From an uncultured Bacilli bacterium (GTDB lineage: Bacteria; Bacillota_I; Bacilli_A; RF39; UBA660), in NCBI GenBank assembly GCA_947624635.1, contig CANQLF010000060.1, positions 1-16,708 on the forward strand: 16,708 nt of DNA, in the 5' to 3' direction. A program made the position numbers and the translations under genes. Positions 9,252 through 15,263 of this stretch are shown in pieces (within the stretch, counting starts at the first letter, position 1; the number at the start of each line of letters is the position of its first letter). The notes under the pieces are model-generated. The model did no database searches, was not told where the DNA came from, and worked only from the letters and a program-made list of their open reading frames with translations.

Positions 9252-10535
9252 ATGTTTGCTACTATTAAGCAAATATTTAAACCTACAAATAAGGATTTAA
9301 GGAATAGATTACTATTTACTTTAGGAGTATTATTTATATTCAAAATAGGTACAGTAATACGTATTCCTGGAACAGAAAATCTAACAGATAATTTAGGATT
9401 TCTTGAACTTATAAATGCAATGGGTGGTGGAGCTTTAAAGCAATTTTCAATATTTGCTTTAGGGGTAATGCCATACATTACTGCATCGATAATTATAGAA
9501 CTATTATCTATGGATATAATTCCTTATTTGTCTGAGTTAAACAAACAAGGATATACAGGAAGACAAAAGAAAAATCAAATAACAAGATATGTTGGAATAA
9601 TATTTGCATTTATACAAGGAATAGCTTATTCATTTGCATTCCTAGGTAAAAATGTAGGAGTTATGGAATACTTAAGAGTTGCCACTATAATGACTGCTGG
9701 TACAGCATTCTTATTATGGTTAGGTGATCAAATAACTCAAAAGGGAATTGGTAATGGTATTTCATTAATAATCATGGCAGGTATTCTTGCTAGTATTCCA
9801 ACAATGTTTATAGATGCATTTAACGAATTAGTTAAATTCACTTCAACACAAGCAATATTTATAGGTATGATATCATTTATTGTATTTGTAATAATATATT
9901 TATTAATTGAAGTTGGAGTAATATTTGTTCATGAAGCAGAAAGACGTTTACCAATACAATATGCAAATAGAACTACTTCATCTTATGGTGGTGAACAAAC
10001 TTATATGCCTTTAAGACTTAACTCTGGCGGAGTTATACCAGTAATATTTGCATCAAGCGTAATTGCAATACCTGCAACTATCGCACAATTTATAAATAAA
10101 GAAGGATTTACATTATTCGTAAATAAATATTTGAATTATAATACAGTACCTGGATTTACACTATATATATTATTAATATTATTTTTCGCTTACTTCTATG
10201 TATTTTTACAAATTAATCCTGATCAATTATCTGAAAATTTACAAAAAAATGGAGGATATATTCCAGGAATCAAACCAGGAAAAGAAACTAGTAAATATAT
10301 AAAACAAGTATTATCAAGAATTACAGTTATTGGTGCAATTTTCTTAGCAGTCATAGCTGGACTTCCAATAATATTTACAAATATTTCTAAATTACCATCA
10401 AGTATAACTGTTGGTGGTACAGGATTATTAATTGTAGTAGGCGTTGCGCTTGAAACATATAAACAATTAGAAAGTTCATTAGTTTCAAGAAGTTATAAAA
10501 AAACAAATTACCAAAGGAGGACTAGAAGAAAATAA
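9252..10535 (+). CDS. secY: Protein translocase subunit SecY
   Basis: SecY is the channel-forming subunit of the SecYEG translocon in the cytoplasmic membrane. The 427-residue product has ten hydrophobic segments, at roughly 18-34, 66-84, 115-131, 143-159, 167-187, 203-226, 262-280, 303-319, 357-374 and 387-402. The conserved GVMPYITASIIIELL in segment 2, GNGISLIIMAGI, and the basic cytoplasmic loops that bind SecA and the ribosome (EAERRLPIQYA, then INPDQLSENLQKNGGYIPGIKPG) are clear. The AGAGGTGAT ribosome binding site lies in the end of rplO. The stop overlaps the adk start. Confidence 0.98.
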   Translation: MFATIKQIFKPTNKDLRNRLLFTLGVLFIFKIGTVIRIPGTENLTDNLGFLELINAMGGGALKQFSIFALGVMPYITASIIIELLSMDIIPYLSELNKQGYTGRQKKNQITRYVGIIFAFIQGIAYSFAFLGKNVGVMEYLRVATIMTAGTAFLLWLGDQITQKGIGNGISLIIMAGILASIPTMFIDAFNELVKFTSTQAIFIGMISFIVFVIIYLLIEVGVIFVHEAERRLPIQYANRTTSSYGGEQTYMPLRLNSGGVIPVIFASSVIAIPATIAQFINKEGFTLFVNKYLNYNTVPGFTLYILLILFFAYFYVFLQINPDQLSENLQKNGGYIPGIKPGKETSKYIKQVLSRITVIGAIFLAVIAGLPIIFTNISKLPSSITVGGTGLLIVVGVALETYKQLESSLVSRSYKKTNYQRRTRRK

Positions 10536-11185
10536 TGAGAAATATTGTATTCATTGCTCCACCAGCTGCTGGTAAAGGAACACAAGCAAATATATTAAAA
10601 GAAAATTATAATATAGCTCATATCTCTACTGGTGATTTACTAAGAGAAGAAGTTAAAAAGGAAAGTTTGCTAGGTAAGCAAATCGAAGATAAAATGAAAT
10701 CTGGACAATTAATCGAAGATGAAATTGTTACAGAATTACTTGAAAATAGATTAATGCAAGATGATACAAATAATGGTTACATTTTAGATGGTTATCCAAG
10801 AAATATAAAACAAGCTAAAATATTAGAAGAATTACTTGAAAAAATTAATAAACCAATAGATCATGTAATATTTCTAGAAATAGATGAAGAAGAAGCTATG
10901 AAAAGAGCTTGTGGTAGACTTACTTGTGATAAATGTGGTAAAATATATAACATTTACTTTGATGAAATGAAACCAAAAAAAGAAAATATATGTGATGATT
11001 GTAATATATCATTAACACATAGAGCTGATGATAATGAAGAATCATTTAAGAAAAGATTTAGAACATATATGGAATCTACTAAACCATTAATTGATTTTTA
11101 TCAAAATAAAGGACTTTTAAATGTAGTAGATAGTTCAATAAATAAAGAACATACTAGCAAACAAATTAAGAAAATTTTAAAGTAG
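10535..11185 (+). CDS. adk: Adenylate kinase, zinc-type LID, altered P-loop
   Basis: Adenylate kinase converts ATP and AMP to two ADP in the cytosol. The 216-residue product has STGDLLREE (AMP site), LDGYPRN with Arg89, and a LID domain at about 125-165 with Cys131, Cys134, Cys153 and Cys156, the structural zinc site of Gram-positive enzymes. RADDNEESFKKR closes the family signature. The P-loop reads APPAAGKGTQ at residues 8-17 where the common form is GPPGAGKGTQ; the lysine (Lys14) is kept but two glycines are alanines. The start shares one base with the secY stop. AAAGGAGG lies 14 nt upstream, a long spacing. Confidence 0.95.
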   Translation: MRNIVFIAPPAAGKGTQANILKENYNIAHISTGDLLREEVKKESLLGKQIEDKMKSGQLIEDEIVTELLENRLMQDDTNNGYILDGYPRNIKQAKILEELLEKINKPIDHVIFLEIDEEEAMKRACGRLTCDKCGKIYNIYFDEMKPKKENICDDCNISLTHRADDNEESFKKRFRTYMESTKPLIDFYQNKGLLNVVDSSINKEHTSKQIKKILK

Positions 11186-11194
11186 GTGGTGTTT

Positions 11195-11944
11195 ATGATA
11201 ACAATCAAAACCGAAGAAGAAATTAAACTTTTGAGGATTGCTGGTAATATAGTTTATCAAACGCACAAGTATTTAAAAGGCAGGCTAAAACCTGGAATGA
11301 CAACTAATGATATTGATAAACTAGCATATGACTTTATAATAAGTAAAGATGCGACTCCATCATTCTTGAATTACGAGGGATTTCCAAATACTGTCTGTGT
11401 ATCAGTTAATGATGAGGTAGTACATGGAATTCCTAGTAATAGAGTGATTAAAAAAGGTGACATCGTATCAATTGATATTGGCGCTTGTTATAAGGGTTAT
11501 CATGGGGATTCTGCATGGACTTATTATGTTGGAACAAATCCACCAAGTGATATAAAAAGACTTATGGAGGGAACAGAAAAAGCTTTATATGCAGGGTTAT
11601 CCAAAGTTAAAGAGGGAAATAGAATAGGAGATATTTCAAAAGCTGTAGAAAGCGTTGCTAAGAAATATAAACTATCTATTGTAAGAGAATTAGTTGGTCA
11701 TGGAGTTGGAAAAAGTGTTCATGAAGCTCCTGAAGTTCCAAACTACGATACAGGACACGCTGGACCAGTCCTAAAAGCAGGAATGGTAATAGCAGTTGAA
11801 CCTATGTTAAATCTTGGTTCTAGGTTTGTAGTTTTAGAAGATAATGATTGGACCGTTTCAACATATGATAAAAAACCATCGGCACACTATGAACATACTG
11901 TTTTAGTTACAAAAGATGGCTATGAAATATTAACAGGAGAGTGA
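11195..11944 (+). CDS. map: Type I methionine aminopeptidase
   Basis: MetAP removes the initiator methionine from new proteins in the cytosol and is a two-metal enzyme. The ATG at 11195 follows AGGTGGTG (11184-11191); in-frame GTGs from 11186 are part of that site. The 249-residue product carries all five expected metal ligands: Asp94, Asp105, His169, Glu202 and Glu233, and the substrate histidines His77 and His176 (in GHGVGKSVHEAP). It lacks the N-terminal SH3-binding extension of other forms. It ends with TGA, the only clear TGA stop in the window, 4 nt before infA. Confidence 0.97.
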   Translation: MITIKTEEEIKLLRIAGNIVYQTHKYLKGRLKPGMTTNDIDKLAYDFIISKDATPSFLNYEGFPNTVCVSVNDEVVHGIPSNRVIKKGDIVSIDIGACYKGYHGDSAWTYYVGTNPPSDIKRLMEGTEKALYAGLSKVKEGNRIGDISKAVESVAKKYKLSIVRELVGHGVGKSVHEAPEVPNYDTGHAGPVLKAGMVIAVEPMLNLGSRFVVLEDNDWTVSTYDKKPSAHYEHTVLVTKDGYEILTGE

Positions 11945-11948
11945 TTAG

Positions 11949-12164
11949 ATGGCAAAAGATGATGTAATAGAGATGGAAGGCACTGTGCTTGAAATCATAC
12001 CAGGTGGACAATTTAAAGTAGAATTATCTAATAAACATATTGTAACCGCTCACGTTTCTGGTAAAATAAGAATGAATTACATTCGTATCTTACCAGGTGA
12101 TACAGTTGTTGTAGAATTGTCCATATACGATTTAACACGTGGGCGAATAACTTATAGAAAATAA
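11949..12164 (+). CDS. infA: Translation initiation factor IF-1
   Basis: IF-1 is a single S1-like OB-fold protein that binds the 30S A site during initiation. The 71-residue product is typical: [43 protein letters not shown], and the ending [11 protein letters not shown]. The ribosome binding site AGGAGAG lies in the end of map. It is in the standard place between map and rpmJ, without the extra small KOW-domain gene found there in Bacillus. Confidence 0.98.
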   Translation: MAKDDVIEMEGTVLEIIPGGQFKVELSNKHIVTAHVSGKIRMNYIRILPGDTVVVELSIYDLTRGRITYRK

Positions 12165-12180
12165 GTAGGAGGGATTTTAT

Positions 12181-12294
12181 ATGAAAGTAAAACCATCAGT
12201 TAAAAAAATTTGTGCGAAATGTAAAGTAATTAAACGTAATGGAAAAGTTATGGTAATTTGTGAAAACCCAAAACACAAACAAAAGCAAGGATAA
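12181..12294 (+). CDS. rpmJ: 50S ribosomal protein L36, zinc form
   Basis: A 37-residue protein in its standard place between infA and rpsM. It starts [15 protein letters not shown] and ends NPKHKQKQG. Zinc ligands are Cys11, Cys14, Cys27 and His32, the CxxC...CxxxxH pattern of the zinc-binding form of L36 (bL36), which stabilises 23S rRNA folding near the factor-binding region. A TAGGAGGG site at about 12165-12173 precedes the ATG. The coding region is 38 codons including TAA. Confidence 0.97.
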   Translation: MKVKPSVKKICAKCKVIKRNGKVMVICENPKHKQKQG

Positions 12295-12308
12295 TGGAGG
12301 TGTAATAT

Positions 12309-12683
12309 ATGGCACGTATTAAGGGTGTAGATATTCCAAATGATAAAGTGTTAGAAATATCTCTAACATACATTTACGGAATAGGAAGAAGTTTAGCTAA
12401 AAAAATATGCGAAGACGCTAAAATTGATGGATCAAGAAGAGTTAAAGATTTATCTGAAGACGAACTAAATAAAGTTCGTGATCAAGTTTCAAATCATATG
12501 ATCGAAGGGGATTTGAGACGTGAAGTTAGTACAAATATCAAAACTAAAATGGAAATTAAATCATATCAAGGTATACGTCATAAAAAAGGACTACCAGTAA
12601 GAGGTCAAAGAACAGGAAGAAATTGTAGAAGTTGTAAAAACAAAAAAGGACCAAGAAAAGTAGTCGCTAACAAGAAAAAGTAA
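12309..12683 (+). CDS. rpsM: 30S ribosomal protein S13 with CxxC in the C-terminal tail
   Basis: S13 (uS13) sits at the top of the 30S head; its C-terminal tail contacts the P-site tRNA and it forms bridges to L5. The 124-residue product has [23 protein letters not shown] (helix-hairpin-helix) and [18 protein letters not shown]. The usual tail after GQRT reads about TNARTRKGPRK; here it is [15 protein letters not shown], about three residues longer and with Cys106 and Cys109 as a CxxC pair. The rest of the protein is ordinary. A GGAGGTG site lies upstream. Confidence 0.97.
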   Translation: MARIKGVDIPNDKVLEISLTYIYGIGRSLAKKICEDAKIDGSRRVKDLSEDELNKVRDQVSNHMIEGDLRREVSTNIKTKMEIKSYQGIRHKKGLPVRGQRTGRNCRSCKNKKGPRKVVANKKK

Positions 12684-12705
12684 TTTGAAAAAGGAGGTTA
12701 TTTAA

Positions 12706-13089
12706 ATGGCTTATAAAACAAGAAAAAGAAAAGTAAAAAGAAATGTGCCTGAAGGTCAAGCACATATTCACTCTACTTATAATAATTCCATTGTAACTAT
12801 TACTGATAATGAAGGTAATGTAATTAGTTGGGCATCTGCTGGAACATTAGGATTCAAAGGCAGCAAGAAAAGTACTCCTTTTGCAGCAGGTATGGCTAGT
12901 GAAGCTGCAGGAAAATCTGCAGTTGAAAGCGGTATGAAAAAAGTTCAAGTTTATGTTAAAGGATTAGGACCAGGAAGAGAACCTGCAATTCGTTCTTTAC
13001 AAACTGCTGGGTTAGAAATTACTGAAATAGTTGATGTAACACCAATACCACATAATGGTTGTCGTCCACCTAAACGTCCACGTAACTAA
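12706..13089 (+). CDS. rpsK: 30S ribosomal protein S11
   Basis: S11 (uS11) lies on the 30S platform and helps shape the mRNA exit channel near the E site. The 127-residue product has [51 protein letters not shown] and the invariant ending [18 protein letters not shown]. An AAAAGGAGG site precedes the ATG. rpoA follows immediately. Confidence 0.99.
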   Translation: MAYKTRKRKVKRNVPEGQAHIHSTYNNSIVTITDNEGNVISWASAGTLGFKGSKKSTPFAAGMASEAAGKSAVESGMKKVQVYVKGLGPGREPAIRSLQTAGLEITEIVDVTPIPHNGCRPPKRPRN

Positions 13090-13107
13090 GGAAAGGGGAT
13101 GTGTGAT

Positions 13108-14091
13108 GTGTTGAAATTTGAAAAACCAGATTACAAAGTAACTGATTACGTAGAAAATAATTTTTATGGAAAATTTGAACTAGAACCACTTGAAAGAGGG
13201 TTTGGTACTACTATAGGTAATGCACTTAGAAGAGTTATGTTATCAAGCTTACCAGGTAGTGCGATAAATAGTGTTAAAATTGATGGAGTATTACATGAAT
13301 TCCAAACAATAGATGGTGTTGTGGAAGATGTAACTGCAATAGTATTAAATTTAAAGAGTGTTGTAATTAAAAATCATGCTTATAAAATTGATAATGAAAA
13401 CACTGAAGAAGTAGAAGCACCTAAAGTTATTAAATTAAATGTTACAGGACCTAAACAAGTAACTGCTGGGGATTTTGAAACAGATGCAGATATCGAAATA
13501 ATTAATAAAGATTTAGTTATCGCAAATGTTAGTGAAGGTGGAAAACTTGTAATAGAAGCTACTATAGGTAATGGTAGAGGATATGTACGTTCTGATGATC
13601 AAAAGAAACTACTAGGTGATGTTAAAGTTGGTGTAATTCCAATTGACTCATTATATTCACCAATAGAAAGAGTTAGTTATGATATCGAAAGTGCTCGTGT
13701 TGGTCAAAACGAAAACTTTGATAAATTAATAATGAACGTTTGGACAAACGGTTCAATGAGACCTGAAGAAGCAATGGCACTTGCTAGTAGAATCTTAATT
13801 GAACATTTTGAAATTATAACTAAGATCGATGATATTGCTGATGTAAAAGGACTTATGAACGAAAAACAAGAAGATCCTAAACAAAAAACATTACAAACTC
13901 CAATTGAAGACTTAGATTTTTCTGTGCGTGCATATAACTGTTTAAAAAGAGCTTCACTTTTAACTGTACAAGATATTACAAGTAAGAGTGAATCTGAAAT
14001 GATGAAAATACGTAATTTAGGTAAAAAATCTTTAAAAGAAGTTATCGATAAAATTAAAGATATGGGACTTAAATTTAGAGATGATGACTAG
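13108..14091 (+). CDS. rpoA: DNA-directed RNA polymerase subunit alpha
   Basis: The alpha subunit dimerises to nucleate RNA polymerase assembly and binds UP elements and activators through its C-terminal domain. The N-terminal domain (about 1-230) has LEPLERGFGTTIGNALRRVMLSSLPG. The C-terminal domain (about 260-327) has VRAYNCLKRA and RNLGKKSLKEVIDKI. Three start codons compete: ATG 13099, GTG 13108 and TTG 13111. The GGAAAGGGG site at 13090-13098 abuts the ATG with no spacing, so I choose GTG 13108 (9 nt spacing), giving MLKFEKPDYKV and 327 residues; TTG 13111 is almost as good. The start may be wrong by a few codons. Confidence 0.95.
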   Translation: MLKFEKPDYKVTDYVENNFYGKFELEPLERGFGTTIGNALRRVMLSSLPGSAINSVKIDGVLHEFQTIDGVVEDVTAIVLNLKSVVIKNHAYKIDNENTEEVEAPKVIKLNVTGPKQVTAGDFETDADIEIINKDLVIANVSEGGKLVIEATIGNGRGYVRSDDQKKLLGDVKVGVIPIDSLYSPIERVSYDIESARVGQNENFDKLIMNVWTNGSMRPEEAMALASRILIEHFEIITKIDDIADVKGLMNEKQEDPKQKTLQTPIEDLDFSVRAYNCLKRASLLTVQDITSKSESEMMKIRNLGKKSLKEVIDKIKDMGLKFRDDD

Positions 14092-14107
14092 TAAAAGGAG
14101 GTAAATC

Positions 14108-14398
14108 ATGGCTTATAGAAAATTAGGTAGAGATAACAAACATAGAAGAAGTTTACTTGCTAGTCAAGTAAAAGATGTAATCATGTGTGAATCTATTGAA
14201 ACAACTGAAACAAGAGCAAAAGAAACTCGTAAATTTGTTGATAAAATGATTACATATGGTAAGAATGGAAGTTTAGTTTCAAGACGTAAAGCTTTAGCTT
14301 TCTTACATAATGATAAACAAGTTGTAGATAAAATATTTAATGAACTTGCACCACGTTACGCTAAAAGAAATGGTGGATACACTAGAATATTAAAATGA
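14108..14398 (+). CDS. rplQ: 50S ribosomal protein L17, interrupted by in-frame TGA
   Basis: L17 (bL17) lies near the tunnel exit. Residues 1-96 are normal L17: [43 protein letters not shown] and [16 protein letters not shown]. Then a TGA (14396-14398) ends the standard-code frame, where L17 normally continues about LGPRRGD...IELV. The same frame goes on for 22 codons as SERRGDDALTVILELVKDEEA, ending at TAA (14462-14464); the whole would be 118 residues, a normal length for this family. So L17 is either truncated by 22 residues, read through, or affected by a sequence error. AAAAGGAGG precedes the ATG. Confidence 0.9.
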   Translation: MAYRKLGRDNKHRRSLLASQVKDVIMCESIETTETRAKETRKFVDKMITYGKNGSLVSRRKALAFLHNDKQVVDKIFNELAPRYAKRNGGYTRILK

Positions 14399-14464
14399 TC
14401 AGAAAGGCGTGGAGATGACGCTTTAACTGTTATTTTAGAATTGGTTAAAGATGAAGAAGCATAA
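14399..14464 (+). pseudogene. rplQ: Conserved L17 C-terminal coding segment beyond the TGA
   Basis: These 21 codons and a TAA stop continue the rplQ frame without any shift and encode SERRGDDALTVILELVKDEEA. RRGD and the strand ending LELV match the conserved L17 C-terminus. The last codons overlap the 5' arm of the terminator, which is where an intact rplQ would be expected to end. There is no start codon or separate ribosome binding site for it. It is therefore a detached or recoded part of L17 and not a gene of its own. Confidence 0.8.
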
Positions 14465-14484
14465 TTACTATGTTTCTTTTTTTC
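14454..14484 (+). terminator. Intrinsic terminator of the ribosomal operon
   Basis: AAGAAGCATA (14454-14463) pairs with TATGTTTCTT (14469-14478) over 10 bp, with one G-T pair and a five-base loop ATTAC. A run of seven T follows the C at 14476 (14477-14483). This is a standard rho-independent terminator. The 5' arm includes the last codons and the TAA of the extended L17 frame. It separates the operon from the accessory genes downstream. Confidence 0.75.
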
Positions 14485-14501
14485 TATCATTGTGTTAAAA
14501 T
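14473..14501 (+). promoter_or_regulatory. Promoter of the orphan membrane-protein gene
   Basis: An extended -10 element, TGTTAAAAT (14493-14501, TG-n-TAAAAT), lies 24 nt before the ATG at 14526. The -35 region (14473-14478) is T-rich without a good TTGACA match, as is common with extended -10 promoters. It is the same -10 type as at the operon promoter. It overlaps the end of the terminator, so the next gene is probably transcribed on its own. Confidence 0.5.
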
Positions 14502-14525
14502 AATTGATGCAAAGAAGGGATACTT

Positions 14526-15071
14526 ATGAAAATAGAAATAAACTGTGATTTAATGCATAAAATATATGAATCAAAACATGGATTTAATTTAAATAGGGAC
14601 TTTAAAATTGCTTTTTTAGCATCATCAATTTCTACACTAGCTTTTTCACTAGTTAATTTAAGTGATACCAATTATTTTAAAAAATTTATAATGAGATTTG
14701 CAATTAATTATTTAGCAGGATTAGCAGGCGTTTTAACTTGCGAATATATTTCAAAGAAAACAAATATTAATAATGCTAAAAATAATTTAATATTAATTTC
14801 ATTTTTACTTAAAAGTTTAAATATAGACACAAATAAAGATTTATTAATGAATTCAGAATGTTATAAAACCAAATATAAATTTAAATTTGATGATTGTAAA
14901 ATACCTTATGTATTACAAGAAAAATATATTGATATTCCAGTATTAGATAATAATGAAAATAATAGTGTATCTGTTCTTCAAGAACATAAAATTGGAAGTA
15001 ATAAATATATTATATCAAGAGGAATGCCTGTAAAAAAAAAGGCATTAAAGCTTGTATTTAATCAAATATAG
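14526..15071 (+). CDS. Uncharacterised protein with two membrane segments
   Basis: I do not recognise this 181-residue protein. Two hydrophobic stretches, at about 27-45 (KIAFLASSISTLAFSLVNL) and about 55-74 (ending GLAGVLTCEYI), could form a hairpin in the membrane. Residues 75-105 are Asn/Lys-rich with a hydrophobic patch, and 106-181 look soluble, with several strand-like segments and the ending ISRGMPVKKKALKLVFNQI. There is no signal peptide and no known motif. AGAAGGGA (14513-14520) is 5 nt before the ATG, the best start. It stands alone behind its own promoter where ecfA1 is common in related operons. Its codon use is even more AT-rich than that of the ribosomal genes. Confidence 0.8.
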   Translation: MKIEINCDLMHKIYESKHGFNLNRDFKIAFLASSISTLAFSLVNLSDTNYFKKFIMRFAINYLAGLAGVLTCEYISKKTNINNAKNNLILISFLLKSLNIDTNKDLLMNSECYKTKYKFKFDDCKIPYVLQEKYIDIPVLDNNENNSVSVLQEHKIGSNKYIISRGMPVKKKALKLVFNQI

Positions 15072-15263
15072 TTTAATTAAAGTTAATAATAAACTTAAAA
15101 AATGTTGCACAACACTTTCGTTTATGACACACTATAGCTGAAGGTGATAATATGGCACTTACAGAAAAAGTATAGAACAAATGGATAAAATTTATTTACT
15201 TAAAAGTGAATAGATTTTTTTCTTCTTATATATTATAATATTATTTGTAGATGAGGCGGTTTT
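15072..15263 (+). other. Intergenic region with operator-like repeat and weak promoter
   Basis: This 192-nt AT-rich gap separates the two accessory genes. It contains TGTTGCACAACA (15103-15114), two 5-bp inverted arms around CA. TATAAT at 15234-15239 lies within a 12-bp AT palindrome (15230-15241) and could be the -10 of the next gene, with a poor -35. AAGTT/AACTT at about 15080-15096 is a weak stem without a T tract, so I see no real terminator after the 181-residue gene. A possible mini-ORF is listed separately. Confidence 0.4.
15152..15213 (+). pseudogene. Possible frameshifted mini-ORF
   Basis: ATG at 15152 follows GAAGGTGAT (about 15141-15149), a fair ribosome binding site, but the frame stops after MALTEKV at 15173-15175. 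A -1 shift at the GAAAAAG run (15164-15170) would instead give the 20-residue MALTEKSIEQMDKIYLLKSE, ending at TAG 15211-15213. This could be the remnant of a small gene, a very short real peptide, or chance. No family is recognised. Confidence 0.25.

Noticed and set aside
11942..12025. Genome-wide TGA=Trp code (as in classical mycoplasmas)
   Set aside because: Reading through the map TGA would add about 25 unrelated residues across infA, and all Trp codons in the window's clear genes are TGG despite the high AT content. A single TGA in rplQ is not enough.
15070..15097. Terminator after the 181-residue gene
   Set aside because: AGTTTA/TAAACT and AAGTT/AACTT can pair only weakly with bulges, and no T run follows on the plus strand.
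15230..15241. Perfect 12-bp AT palindrome ATATTATAATAT as a regulator site
   Set aside because: AT-only palindromes of this size are expected often at this base composition; it is kept only as a possible -10 element.
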